A program made the translations under genes and the position numbers. Shown here in pieces: positions 19,266 to 27,560 of a stretch of 64,000 nt of DNA. How positions within the stretch are numbered: the first letter of the stretch is position 1; each line of letters opens with the position of its first letter. The DNA lies in contig AZKM01000008.1 in assembly GCA_000510425.1 (NCBI GenBank), positions 151,512-215,511 on the forward strand, given 5' to 3'. The notes under the pieces are model-generated. The model made no database searches and was not told the DNA's origin. It saw only the letters and a program-made list of their open reading frames with translations. Source of the stretch: Eubacterium nodatum ATCC 33099 (lineage in GTDB: Bacteria; Bacillota; Clostridia; Peptostreptococcales; Anaerovoracaceae).

Positions 19266-19293
19266 CTAAAGCCTATTTTAAAATAGGCTTTAG
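19266..19293. repeat. Perfect 28-base palindrome between hutH and hutU
   Basis: CTAAAGCCTATTTT is followed at once by its exact complement, 14 bases per arm without loop. No T-run follows on the minus strand, so it is not a standard terminator. It could be an operator site or an RNA stem that protects or processes the hutH-hutU transcript. Confidence 0.7.
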
Positions 19294-19367
19294 TATTGAT
19301 TCAAAATGTGACAATAAATAGTAACTTCTGAACAGGTTATTTTCAGTCTTATTGATCACACATCAAA

Positions 19368-20909
19368 TTATCTTAATTCAACTACTTTTTCCACAGCTTC
19401 CAAGAGACTTCCATCCTTTATCATCTCATCGAATTTAATCAGTTCCTTATGCATGATTATATCGCTGTCGATTGGCTCTGACTTTGTACGAATAAAATCA
19501 TAGGCTGCTTTTGTTGCCGGTGCAAGATTGTTGATTTTGCTTTCACCTATTTCCTCACGAAGCCAGATTCCCTGTGCTGCAGATGCAATTTCGATTCCGA
19601 TTACCTTCTGTGCGTTATCAAGAACCATAGCGGCCGTTCTTGCAGATGTTGTTCCCATGGATACATGATCTTCCTGATTTCCTGACGACGGTATCGAATC
19701 CACGCAAGCCGGATGGTCGTATATCTTGTTTTCTGAAACCATTGAAGCTGCTGCATATTGAGCAATCATAAATCCGGAGCATACTCCCGCATGCTTGGTC
19801 AGAAATCCCGGAAGTCCTTCTGCAAGAGCCGGATTGATCAGTCTTTCCGCTCTGCGCTCCGAGACATTTGCAAGTTCTGAAACAGCAATTTTCAGAAAGT
19901 CAAATGCAAGTGCCATTGGCTGTCCGTGGAAATTTCCTCCTGAAATCACATCATCATCATCCGGAAAAACAATTGGATTATCCGTCACAGCATTGATTTC
20001 TCTTGAAACTGCATCAAATACATATTTAAAGGCATCTCTGCTTGCACCGTGAATCTGAGGAATACATCTCAATGTGTAGGGATCCTGAACCTTGGTTTCC
20101 TGAATTCTCTTGGCATTTTTGCTGCCTTCCAGAAGTGTCATAAGATTAGATGCCACGTCAATCTGTCCCTGATGTCCTCTCAGCTCATGAACCTTATGGT
20201 CATACGCCTTGGTGATTCCATGAAGGGCTTCCGAGGTCATTGCTCCTGCGATATCTGCAATTTTGGCAAGGTTCATAGCATCCCAGAGCACATTAACACC
20301 AACTGCCGTCATCATCTGGGTTCCATTATTAAGTGCAAGTCCTTCTTTGGCTACGAGTTTAACCGGGCTAATCCCCGCCTTTTCCATAGCATCCGCTGCC
20401 GGCATAATTTTTCCTTTGTATTCAACCTCTCCAAGACCGATCAGTCCAAGAGCAATGAAAGACAAAGGTGCAAGGTCTCCTGAAGCCCCGAGGCTGCCCT
20501 TACATGGAACCTGCGGATGGACTCCGGCATTCAGCATGTCAACCATAGTCTGAATTGTGGAAAGTCTGATTCCCGAGTTTCCTCTGGAAAGAGCATTGCA
20601 TCTTAAAAGCATTGCCGCTCTGACATATTTCTGCTCGTATGGCTCTCCCATTCCACAAGTATGACTTATAATCAGGTTGTGCTGCAACTCCGCAGTCTGA
20701 TCCATATCGATAAAAACATTTGCAAACTTGCCGAATCCCGTTGTAAGCCCATAGATAATAGCACCTTCCTCCAGCTTACTGTCAATATATCCTCTTGCCT
20801 TATTCACAGCTGCTTGTGCTTCTTCTGAAATCTCAACTTTTTCCATTCCTCGACAAACTCGTATAACCTCTTCGATGGTAAGGTCTTTTCCATTGATTAC
20901 TACTGCCAT
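19368..20909 (-). CDS. hutH: Histidine ammonia-lyase
   Basis: A 513-residue lyase that removes ammonia from L-histidine to give urocanate, the entry step of histidine degradation. The electrophilic MIO group forms from Ala142-Ser143-Gly144 in GSLGASGDLAPLS. The N-terminal YGLTTGFGKF loop holds the catalytic tyrosine. Length is typical for HAL rather than the longer PAL. The ATG has AAGGAG. It is the first gene of hutH-hutU-hutI-fchA-ftcD. No hutP, hutR or CcpA-type site was recognised upstream. Confidence 0.96.
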   Translation of the reverse strand: MAVVINGKDLTIEEVIRVCRGMEKVEISEEAQAAVNKARGYIDSKLEEGAIIYGLTTGFGKFANVFIDMDQTAELQHNLIISHTCGMGEPYEQKYVRAAMLLRCNALSRGNSGIRLSTIQTMVDMLNAGVHPQVPCKGSLGASGDLAPLSFIALGLIGLGEVEYKGKIMPAADAMEKAGISPVKLVAKEGLALNNGTQMMTAVGVNVLWDAMNLAKIADIAGAMTSEALHGITKAYDHKVHELRGHQGQIDVASNLMTLLEGSKNAKRIQETKVQDPYTLRCIPQIHGASRDAFKYVFDAVSREINAVTDNPIVFPDDDDVISGGNFHGQPMALAFDFLKIAVSELANVSERRAERLINPALAEGLPGFLTKHAGVCSGFMIAQYAAASMVSENKIYDHPACVDSIPSSGNQEDHVSMGTTSARTAAMVLDNAQKVIGIEIASAAQGIWLREEIGESKINNLAPATKAAYDFIRTKSEPIDSDIIMHKELIKFDEMIKDGSLLEAVEKVVELR

Positions 20910-20999
20910 AATGATAACTCCTTATTCAAATTAAACTAAAAAATTATATCCAAATCCCACTTATCCGGACTGTCATAGCAATCCGCCAATCCAAGCTAT

Positions 21000-21028
21000 A
21001 TTATACTATTTTTTTATGGGTTTTACCA
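21000..21028 (-). promoter_or_regulatory. Candidate promoter of the hut operon
   Basis: On the minus strand TGGTAA (21028-21023) is 17 bases from TATAAT (21005-21000), about 90 bases ahead of hutH. The -10 box is perfect and the -35 box is poor, which would suit an activated promoter. Confidence 0.4.
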
Positions 21029-21060
21029 CTAGTTTTTATAGGCAAAATCAAAGGTCTTCA

Positions 21061-21210
21061 ATCGAGTAGGGGAGATTTTCTCTCCCCTCTCACACCACCG
21101 TATGTGCCGTTCGGCATACGGCGATTCTGCTGACTTCTCACAGTTCGTTGTTACTACGGCTAATGGAGCCGCCTGTGAGATCTCACGGAATAAGTCGTCA
21201 ATCTTTCCTC
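21061..21210 (-). mobile_element. Group II intron 3' remnant (domains V-VI)
   Basis: Read on the minus strand, 21123-21095 folds as a domain V hairpin: CGCCGTATGCC, a GAAC loop, GGC, a two-base AC bulge, then ATACGGTG. It is followed by GTGTGAGAGG and a second hairpin (GGGGAGA/TCTCCCC) ending CTACTCGAT, which fits domain VI and an intron 3' end at 21061. The 85 bases before domain V resemble sequences that accompany group II intron RT genes in Clostridia. No reverse-transcriptase ORF is present, so the intron is truncated and cannot move by itself. Confidence 0.7.
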
Positions 21211-21212
21211 GT

Positions 21213-21374
21213 CTACCTGCCTGATTTACGCATATGGGTTACGACTACCTTTTGGACTTCGCTGCCTATAGCCAGCTTATCCGCCATATACGCCTTAATA
21301 TCAGGTTTCTGTTCGTCAGAGAGCGTTTTGTCAAGTACCTTTTTATATTTATGGATGCTTTTTATGTAAGGCAT
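21213..21374 (-). pseudogene. 53-codon ORF, probable tail of an accessory gene
   Basis: A short minus-strand frame, too small for normal gene callers, encodes 53 residues with protein-like composition, including LSDEQKPDIKAYMADKLA and a basic HMRKSGR end. Its ATG lacks a clear ribosome site. It sits against the group II intron remnant and resembles the end of a larger protein of a conjugative element, but I cannot name the family. Confidence 0.35.
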
Positions 21375-21390
21375 TTTGACTTTTATGCAA

Positions 21391-21424
21391 AGAAAAACAG
21401 TAAACCTTTTTTGATTTACTGTTT
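21391..21424 (-). terminator. Terminator after the GNAT gene
   Basis: On the minus strand AAACAGTAAA pairs with TTTACTGTTT, then T residues follow. It begins 14 bases past the acetyltransferase stop. Confidence 0.7.
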
Positions 21425-21437
21425 CTGTATAAGTTAT

Positions 21438-21914
21438 TCATTTTAACTTTACAGTCGCTAACTCATCGATTGGAATTCTCATTTTCAAAGTATCTTTCCT
21501 TAAGCCAACACTTTCATATAAACTTATTGCAGAAAAATTATTGTGTAAAACTTCTACTCCAACATTGTTAATATTATTTTCTACAAACCATTTAATATGA
21601 AGTTGCAGGAGTTTTTTACCTATCCCTACTCTTCTACAGTTATCCTCTACATATAATGTTGCAATCTCACCTAATTTTGCTTCGGTTATTATTGACATAC
21701 AATAAGCTATAATTTGTTTTTCTTCGTTTTCTACAATTGTTATCTTTCTCATTGCCGATTTATTAAATAAGACTTTCATTCTTTCTTTAAAACTCAGCCC
21801 GTCATAGTCAGTTGAAAAACCGTTAGAATTTTCTTTATGAAAAAGTCTATTTTTCTCCCATAAATCTTTTACACAATCAATTTTATCTTCTATCAAGTCT
21901 TTATAGGTAAACAT
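21438..21914 (-). CDS. GNAT-family N-acetyltransferase
   Basis: A 158-residue GCN5-related acetyltransferase. The acetyl-CoA pyrophosphate loop is RRVGIGKKLL near residue 94, preceded by the core strand GEIATLYVED and followed by NNFSAISLYESVGL, the usual motif B. The acceptor is unknown. The ATG has a GGGGGAG site. It lies between a group II intron remnant and a relaxase tail, so it was probably cargo of a now decayed mobile element. Its AT-rich codon use agrees with that. Confidence 0.85.
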   Translation of the reverse strand: MFTYKDLIEDKIDCVKDLWEKNRLFHKENSNGFSTDYDGLSFKERMKVLFNKSAMRKITIVENEEKQIIAYCMSIITEAKLGEIATLYVEDNCRRVGIGKKLLQLHIKWFVENNINNVGVEVLHNNFSAISLYESVGLRKDTLKMRIPIDELATVKLK

Positions 21915-21973
21915 TATTAAACTCCCCCTAATACTTCATTTATTTGATAATTATATCATATTTCTGACTATTT

Positions 21974-22270
21974 TTATAGGTCTAACTCGTTCCTCTTTAC
22001 CTGTGTTAGTCGCTTTTCTTGTTCCTGTAACTGTTCCATACAGGTCTTAACTTTTTCTGCCTGTTCTACTTCTTCTCGTATTTCTAATATTTGATTGTAT
22101 AGGCTATTTTTTTCTTTCTTCATATTGGCAACTTCTGATTTCAATTGGGATATATTTAAGGTCTTACTTTCTCCTAAATGCTCTTTTAGATATTTTCTTG
22201 AACTCTCAAATAAAATAATCTCTGCGGTATGCTCGCTATAAAAATCTTCTTGTTTACTTTTCTTTAATTT
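21974..22270 (-). pseudogene. MobA/MobL-type relaxase, C-terminal remnant
   Basis: A minus-strand frame of about 96 codons ending in TAA at 21974 has no start. It reads FYSEHTAEIILFESSRKYLK and then a long charged coiled coil (LKSEVANMKKEKNSLYNQIL). This matches, from memory, the tail of relaxases of clostridial conjugative transposons, whose last 90 residues start with a Y-EH-EIILYEAA motif and end in coiled coil. The nuclease domain is missing. It marks the site of a lost conjugative or mobilisable element. Confidence 0.6.
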
Positions 22271-22315
22271 GATATAGGCTTTCCTAAAAAAATCGGATTA
22301 CTTTTTATCCGATTT

Positions 22316-22446
22316 CTTTTGGGAAGTACACAAGGGGTGGACTTAATTTTCCTTGAGGTATCTCTCGCATACCACTCGTTCATAATGTTTCGAAATGGAG
22401 TAAAATCTTCGTCTTTGTAAAAGCTGTCTACATTGTAGTTCATCAC
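22316..22446 (-). pseudogene. Large serine recombinase, internal fragment
   Basis: A short frame from 22446 contains DEDFTPFRNIMNEWYARDTS followed by RKIKS. This is a highly conserved stretch of TnpX/TndX-type large serine recombinases, just past the catalytic domain. The N-terminal Ser motif and the C-terminal zinc and coiled-coil parts are absent, and the frame soon runs into a hairpin with a T-run at 22290-22315 (minus strand). It is the third mobile-element remnant within 1.4 kb. Confidence 0.65.
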
Positions 22447-22474
22447 AGATTGACGGCATGCCCGTCATACTACA

Positions 22475-22500
22475 CAAAAAACAGAAGCTCTCGCTTCCGT
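22475..22500 (-). terminator. Terminator after pit-DUF47
   Basis: On the minus strand ACGGAAGC pairs with GCTTCTGT around GAGA (one G-T pair), followed by T5. It lies about 31 bases past the DUF47 gene. A second small inverted repeat, TGACGG/CCGTCA, lies at 22450-22466. Confidence 0.75.
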
Positions 22501-22531
22501 TTTATCCCAATGTTTTTATATTTTCCACAGT

Positions 22532-23155
22532 CTATTTGATGGATTTGATTTTCACTTCACCTATCCTGTCTGCCGTCCTTCCGATTTTATTTGCAAGACT
22601 GTTTAAATCCCTCGAAAATTCCCTCCGTATTATTATATCACCAAAATGCTCATCACTTTTTCTTAGTTCTATAATATTTTGCCAGTAAATTCTTTTGACC
22701 TGGTTTTCATTTTTCTTTGCCTTAACTAAATTTTCCCAAAAAATTTCAACATCATCATTCTCCCATTCGCTCATAGAATGATAGAGATATGTTATAGATT
22801 CAGCCAATAAATTTATTATCTGTATATCATTATGTGAAGGTTCATAGCTAAAAAATATAATAAAGTCTTTAAGGTCTTTTATTCTATCTGTTATATCATC
22901 AATCACCCTTGAGATACCAAAGATATCATGTCTATCCAGTGGTGTTATAAACGATTTCTCCACATATTCAATCAGCCTTTGTCTTACTCTGTCTGCCCTT
23001 TTCTCGTTAAGCTCTATTTCTCCGGTCAGTTTAAAGTCCTTCTTTACAACAAATTCTAAAAAAAGTTCTATGCTCTCAAGGGTAATTCTACATTGCTCCT
23101 TCAACATCGAGTAGAAATCCGGCTGATCTTTTTTTCCAAAAAAATATTTTTTCAT
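22532..23155 (-). CDS. DUF47 (PhoU-like) protein partner of Pit
   Basis: A 207-residue all-helical protein of the DUF47 family, distantly related to PhoU and nearly always encoded beside Pit phosphate transporters. Helical segments such as LELFVVKKDF, IELNEKRADRVRQRLIEYVE and the PLDRHDIFGISRVIDDITDR motif with its metal-type acidic residues fit the family. I start at ATG 23155 (MKKYFFGKK) with GGAGAGGAG upstream; the longer frame would overlap the pit gene. It is 28 bases after pit and probably modulates it. Confidence 0.88.
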   Translation of the reverse strand: MKKYFFGKKDQPDFYSMLKEQCRITLESIELFLEFVVKKDFKLTGEIELNEKRADRVRQRLIEYVEKSFITPLDRHDIFGISRVIDDITDRIKDLKDFIIFFSYEPSHNDIQIINLLAESITYLYHSMSEWENDDVEIFWENLVKAKKNENQVKRIYWQNIIELRKSDEHFGDIIIRREFSRDLNSLANKIGRTADRIGEVKIKSIK

Positions 23156-23183
23156 TCCAAGCTCCTCTCCATGTATCCTAAAC

Positions 23184-24191
23184 CTACATAAATGTATTTT
23201 CCAGAAACATAACCATTTGCACGGTAACATACCCCAAAAACATTGTTGCCGGAATAGTAATTATCCATGCAAACACTATTTTCTTCGTAACTTCCCAATT
23301 CACGCTTCTCGGAGTGTTTCCGGAACCTACACCCATAACAGAAGAAGTTACCACCTGAGTTGCACTTATCGGAAGTCCCGTCAGATTGGCAAAAGTTATT
23401 ACAAAATTACTTGCAAGCTGTGATGCAAATGAGTTTTTCATATTTATCCTGCATATATCAAGGCCCACAGTTTTCACCATATTATACCCTCCGGTCACAG
23501 TTCCCAAAGCAAGCATAGCTGCAGAGGCAACAATAAGCCAAACCGGAATTATAACTTTGTGCCCCATCACAGGAGCAAGTCCTATTGCCGCAAGTCCCAT
23601 AACTTTCTGTGCATCATTACTCCCATAGGTAAATGCGAGAAAAAAGCTGTTCAGCTTATGTAAAACTATAACCGTCCTGCTTACTGCAACGGTGGCCTTT
23701 TCAAGCAAGTTTTTTTCCAGCCTATAAAAAACATACCCTGCCGAAAACCCCACCATTGGGGAAATCAACATGGCAAGAATGACTTTGACCATAATATGAT
23801 TCCATTGAATACACTCCCATCCGTATGCAGACATTCCACATCCCATCATGGCTCCGATGAGAGCATGGGAAGCACTTGAAGGGAGTTTAACCGCCCAAGT
23901 CAAAAGATTCCACAATATACCACACAGAAAACTCATACTCACGAACAGATATGCAAGCGAATCCGAGCCATTGAGAATAGGGTTTGCATCCACTATATTT
24001 TCAGATATGGTATATGCAACTGCAGTTCCCATAACCACACCACCTGCAAAATTTGCGGTGCCTGCAAACTGAATGGCCCTGTGGGGTTTAATTATTCTGG
24101 ATGTAATTGTGGTGGCGATGACTGTTCCTCCATCATGCATACCATTCATATATGCAAAAGCAAGTCCCAGCAATATTGTAATGTATAACAT
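23184..24191 (-). CDS. pit: Low-affinity inorganic phosphate transporter, PiT family
   Basis: A 335-residue membrane protein with the two inverted PiT signatures, here MNGMHDGGTVIATTITSR near the N-terminus and FTYGSNDAQKVMGL in the second half. It carries phosphate with a cation across the cytoplasmic membrane. The helices and SHALIGAMMGCGMSAYG segment are as expected. The first signature reads HDGGT where many homologues have HDAAN. I prefer ATG 24191 over the GTG three codons earlier because AAGGG then has normal spacing. It forms an operon with the DUF47 gene. Confidence 0.9.
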   Translation of the reverse strand: MLYITILLGLAFAYMNGMHDGGTVIATTITSRIIKPHRAIQFAGTANFAGGVVMGTAVAYTISENIVDANPILNGSDSLAYLFVSMSFLCGILWNLLTWAVKLPSSASHALIGAMMGCGMSAYGWECIQWNHIMVKVILAMLISPMVGFSAGYVFYRLEKNLLEKATVAVSRTVIVLHKLNSFFLAFTYGSNDAQKVMGLAAIGLAPVMGHKVIIPVWLIVASAAMLALGTVTGGYNMVKTVGLDICRINMKNSFASQLASNFVITFANLTGLPISATQVVTSSVMGVGSGNTPRSVNWEVTKKIVFAWIITIPATMFLGYVTVQMVMFLENTFM

Positions 24192-24477
24192 AAACCTCAC
24201 CCTTCGTTAAAAAGCCTTGTTCCTAATTATATATCAAATATTATTATTATTCAAATTACAACACTTATTCTTCTGCCATATCACACTGCTCGATTGTGTT
24301 TTTCTTCAGATTCTAAAGGAATATTCCAGGCTTTAAAGTTTGAATTTTTATATTCTTTAAATGCTTCCTTTGCACATATTCCAATAAAAGAAATTCCCTC
24401 CTTTTTTACTAGATTTTTATCCATCAATATCGTATAATGGCAGTTAGAATATTGTCGATAAAAGAAAGGAAGTAAAT

Positions 24478-25776
24478 ATGGAGACAAGAAAAAAGAGTTT
24501 TATTCTAGTCATTGCAAGCATGCTTGTGTTGATTTTAGCCCTGGGCATAGCCACCGAGGACTCCAGTGCAAAAGCATCTAAATACTGGATTAAAATCAAT
24601 AAAAAGAAAAATATCACAACTGTGTATAAGCGTTATGGCAGCAAATGGAAGCCGATAAGAGCGATGATCTGCACCACAGGAAAGAACAACGGAACACCAT
24701 CGGGAACCTTCTATCTGGGGAAAAAGTTCAGATGGGTTACCATGACCAGCCCCACAGGCTCAAGGAGTAATGAGCAGTATACATGCCGAATAGTCGGTGA
24801 ATACTATCTTCACTCTGTCTGGTACTATGACTATAGGTTCAATCACGCAACCCAATCCACAAACTCCTTCAACAGACTGGGCAAACACGGTTCTCAGGGT
24901 TGTGTAAGATTTTCTACAATGGATGCAAAATGGATTTATGATAATTGTGCCTATGGCACCAAAATAACCGTTTACTCCAGCAAAAAAGACGGTCCTTTGG
25001 GGAGACCTCGTAAAATATATGTCAGCACAAAAAGAAGGATGAATTGGGATCCGACCGATCCTCTTCGCAGCAATCCTATCTTCAAAATGCATAAACCGGT
25101 GTTTAAGTTCAAGAAAAGCAAGAAGGTTCTCTACGGGAAAAAATACAAGCTGAAAAGCGGTGTAAAGGTCATAAATCCTAATGCCAATCAGATTATTACA
25201 TACAGGCTGAAGGTTGCAAAACTGACGAGAAACGGAAAGAAAATTTCAGCCAAAAAGTTCAGCACCAGGAAACTTGGAAAATACAAAATCACATACTATG
25301 TTCGTGATCCTTATATGGTTCAAAACGGTCACAGAGGCAGTGAGAAAACTTTCAAATTCATCGTATTCGATAAAGTATCCTTCAGTGCAAAAGACTATAC
25401 AGTGAATCAGAATGAATCCAATGCAGTCAAAGGAATGTCGGCAAAGGCTCGCTCAAAGAACCTGACTAAATCTGCAAAAGTTACCGTTATCGCTCCGGAT
25501 AATACTAAGACAACTATGAGCTATGCGAATGCTGTCAAATTCAAATTTATTCAAGCCGGAACTTATAAGGTGACATATCGTGTAACCAATCCTTATCCTA
25601 AGAAAACTGTGACCAAAACCATAAATATTACGGTTACCCCTGTTGAAGAGGTTAAGCCGGATGAGGAAAATAACAATGGTAACGGTAATGAGCAGGATTC
25701 CGAAGGCAAAGAAGAACAGTCAAAACCTTTGCCTCAGAACCCGGGTGATGTGGATAAACCAAAGGGATCATTATGA
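24478..25776 (+). CDS. Secreted L,D-transpeptidase (YkuD) with basic Ig-like tail
   Basis: A 432-residue exported protein. Residues 1-31 are a signal peptide (KKSFILVIASMLVLILALGIA). A YkuD domain fills about residues 35-185; the active-site cysteine is in HGSQGCVRFSTMDAKWIYDN. Such enzymes form 3-3 cross-links in peptidoglycan or attach proteins to it. The rest is lysine-rich and seems to hold two beta-sandwich repeats, seen as KLGKYKITYYVRDPY and QAGTYKVTYRVTNPYPKK, then an acidic, Asn/Gly-rich low-complexity end. The ATG has AGGAAG. The stop overlaps the next start (ATGA), an unusual pairing with a ferredoxin-like gene. Confidence 0.9.
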   Translation: METRKKSFILVIASMLVLILALGIATEDSSAKASKYWIKINKKKNITTVYKRYGSKWKPIRAMICTTGKNNGTPSGTFYLGKKFRWVTMTSPTGSRSNEQYTCRIVGEYYLHSVWYYDYRFNHATQSTNSFNRLGKHGSQGCVRFSTMDAKWIYDNCAYGTKITVYSSKKDGPLGRPRKIYVSTKRRMNWDPTDPLRSNPIFKMHKPVFKFKKSKKVLYGKKYKLKSGVKVINPNANQIITYRLKVAKLTRNGKKISAKKFSTRKLGKYKITYYVRDPYMVQNGHRGSEKTFKFIVFDKVSFSAKDYTVNQNESNAVKGMSAKARSKNLTKSAKVTVIAPDNTKTTMSYANAVKFKFIQAGTYKVTYRVTNPYPKKTVTKTINITVTPVEEVKPDEENNNGNGNEQDSEGKEEQSKPLPQNPGDVDKPKGSL

Positions 25777-26321
25777 TTGAATACTCGGATGACATTAAAG
25801 AGGATGTTATATACGATGTAGCGAAAAAAATGGTGGCAGCCGCTGTCACTGCACCGAAAGCAAGTGGCAAGGATAAAGTTGTCGCTGCCATAGTCTGTGG
25901 AAAAGAGAAAGATAATATCGTAAAAAAAATGAAATCTCTTTGCAAAGAATATGACGAGCCTTTCATAGGTCGTGATGCCATTTGCCTTGAAACCCATGAA
26001 TATGCCGTTTTAATCGGCATTCGCTCAACTCCCTTCGGTTTAAACAATTGCTCAATGTGCGGATTCAAAAACTGCACTGAAATGACAAGGGCCGATGGAA
26101 ACTGTGCACTCAATATAACTGATTTAGGGATAGCCATAGGTTCAGCTGTTTCCATCGCTGCAGATAACAGAATTGACAACCGTGTCATGTATTCAATAGG
26201 AAAAGCCATTAGCCAAATGGATGTTTTCCCCTGTGATGTCCGTGTCTGTTATGGGATTCCCCTTTCAGTTTCATCGAAAAGCCCCTTTTTCGATAGAGGT
26301 GACGGAGCCGTTTTACTTTAG
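25773..26321 (+). CDS. DUF2148 ferredoxin-like domain protein
   Basis: A 182-residue cytoplasmic protein of the DUF2148 family, found mainly in strict anaerobes. Four cysteines lie in CSMCGFKNC and the later GNCALN, followed by the conserved LGIAIGSAVSIAADNRIDNR segment; they probably bind an iron-sulfur cluster. No reaction is known. The ATG overlaps the YkuD stop by four bases and has AAGGGA upstream, so it is probably translated from the same mRNA. A terminator follows 77 bases downstream. Confidence 0.85.
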   Translation: MIEYSDDIKEDVIYDVAKKMVAAAVTAPKASGKDKVVAAIVCGKEKDNIVKKMKSLCKEYDEPFIGRDAICLETHEYAVLIGIRSTPFGLNNCSMCGFKNCTEMTRADGNCALNITDLGIAIGSAVSIAADNRIDNRVMYSIGKAISQMDVFPCDVRVCYGIPLSVSSKSPFFDRGDGAVLL

Positions 26322-26398
26322 AGCGTTGACATGGTACTTTCCGGAATATACCTTTGGTCGGATCCCATGGGTTCCACAAAATTGAAAACATTAAAACA

Positions 26399-26425
26399 CC
26401 CCTTGGAATTCACCAAGGGGTTGTT
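26399..26425. terminator. Shared terminator between DUF2148 gene and rpsR
   Basis: CCCCTTGG and CCAAGGGG pair around a six-base loop. T-rich sequence follows on both strands (TTGTTTTTG on plus, GTGTTTT on minus), so it can stop the converging transcripts from both sides. Confidence 0.85.
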
Positions 26426-26453
26426 TTTGCGACTTTATAAGATAAATTTAAAA

Positions 26454-26687
26454 CTAATCTGCTACATACGGCAGCAGTGCCATGATTCTAGCACGCTTAA
26501 TTGCCACTGTCAGCTCTCTCTGGTGCTTTGCACATGTCCCTGTAACTCTCTTAGGAAGAATCTTACCTCTTTCGGTAATATACTTCTTAAGTTTATCTAC
26601 ATCTTTATAATCCATGGCTTCTGCGTTATCTGCGCAGAACTGGCATACTTTTTTTCTTCTCATGCCACCGTGTCTTCTGTTTTCCAT
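26454..26687 (-). CDS. rpsR: 30S ribosomal protein bS18
   Basis: A 77-residue S18 with the usual basic core ([33 protein letters not shown] in outline) and an N-terminal CQFC pair plus a later Cys, the zinc-type C+ form. I start at ATG 26687 (MENRRHGG), nine bases behind GGAG; the upstream ATG touches the ribosome site. It is the third gene of rpsF-ssb-rpsR. Confidence 0.96.
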   Translation of the reverse strand: MENRRHGGMRRKKVCQFCADNAEAMDYKDVDKLKKYITERGKILPKRVTGTCAKHQRELTVAIKRARIMALLPYVAD

Positions 26688-26705
26688 TATCGGCATCTCC
26701 TCTCT

Positions 26706-27143
26706 TTAGAATGGAACGTCTTCTTCAATGGCCTGGAAAGAATCCGGCATCTCATCAAACACAGGTTCTTTCTGCTTTTCAGACTCTGCTGTCTGCTGTC
26801 TGAAGCCCTGCGACTCACCTTGCGAACGATCTCCCCAATCCAAGAATTCAACGCGGTTTGCAACTACATCAGTTGTATAGATGGTATCTCCGTTTTTGTT
26901 CTGGTAACTTCCTGTCTGAATCCTTCCTTCGACAGCAACCCGTCTCCCCTTTGCCAGATACTTCTCGCAGTTCTCCGCCTGCTTACCAAATACCGTAACT
27001 CTTGGAAAGTCTGTCTGTCTTTCGCTGCCTGCCCTGGTTGGACGATCAATTGCAACAGAAAAAGTTGCAACTGCCATCTGGCTTGCAGTATAACGAACTT
27101 CAGGATCTCTTGTCAGTCTTCCGATTAATTGAACGCTATTCAT
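26706..27143 (-). CDS. ssb: Single-stranded DNA-binding protein
   Basis: A 145-residue SSB with an N-terminal OB fold (MNSVQLIGRLTRDPEVRYT, then WGDR near 112), a Gln/Ser-rich flexible linker and the acidic tip EEDVPF that recruits repair and replication proteins. It binds ssDNA as a tetramer. The start follows GAGG. It lies between rpsF and rpsR, the usual order. Confidence 0.96.
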   Translation of the reverse strand: MNSVQLIGRLTRDPEVRYTASQMAVATFSVAIDRPTRAGSERQTDFPRVTVFGKQAENCEKYLAKGRRVAVEGRIQTGSYQNKNGDTIYTTDVVANRVEFLDWGDRSQGESQGFRQQTAESEKQKEPVFDEMPDSFQAIEEDVPF

Positions 27144-27161
27144 ACTTGTACCTCAAATCTA

Positions 27162-27452
27162 CTATTTTGCATCTTTGTTAATGATCTGGTGTCTGATTAT
27201 AGCGTCAGAAATCTTAAGTCTTCTGTCCAGTTCCTTAGGAACATCTGTACCGGCTTTAAATTCCATTACTACATAATATCCTTCTTCTTTCTTTTCGATA
27301 GGATATGCGAGTTTTCTCATTCCCCAAACATCAACTTCAGATACTTCACCACTGTTAGTTGTAACGATTTCTTTAACTGTTTCAACCGCAGCATCTTTCT
27401 TATCCTGTTCTAATGTAGGGTCGATAATGTACATCAATTCATACTTAGTCAT
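27162..27452 (-). CDS. rpsF: 30S ribosomal protein bS6
   Basis: A 96-residue S6. MTKYELMYIIDPTLEQ opens the protein, and MRKLAYPIEKKEEGYYVVMEF and RRLKISDAIIRHQII are the RNA- and S18-binding parts. I start at ATG 27452 with GGGAGGTGA upstream; the longer frame runs through the leader hairpin. It leads the rpsF-ssb-rpsR operon. Confidence 0.96.
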   Translation of the reverse strand: MTKYELMYIIDPTLEQDKKDAAVETVKEIVTTNSGEVSEVDVWGMRKLAYPIEKKEEGYYVVMEFKAGTDVPKELDRRLKISDAIIRHQIINKDAK

Positions 27453-27477
27453 CTTTTCACCTCCCTGTGGACTAATG

Positions 27478-27499
27478 GCACCGTATCCGTGCACGGTGC
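27478..27499 (-). promoter_or_regulatory. Possible S6:S18 autoregulatory leader hairpin
   Basis: A hairpin GCACCGT/ACGGTGC with an eight-base loop lies 26 bases ahead of rpsF. Many bacteria carry an S6:S18-binding RNA in this position with a conserved CCG in the hairpin, and the CCG is present. Position and stem support this; the full motif was not modelled. Confidence 0.5.
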
Positions 27500-27560
27500 A
27501 GAGATTTGCGTCTGTAAACACGCCTCATAATTATATACTTCTTAACTGTAAAAAGCAAGT

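Noticed and set aside
24281..24424. Minus-strand 47-codon frame ahead of the YkuD gene
   Set aside because: The residues look protein-like, but there is no ribosome site and it overlaps the likely YkuD promoter; no homologue known to me.
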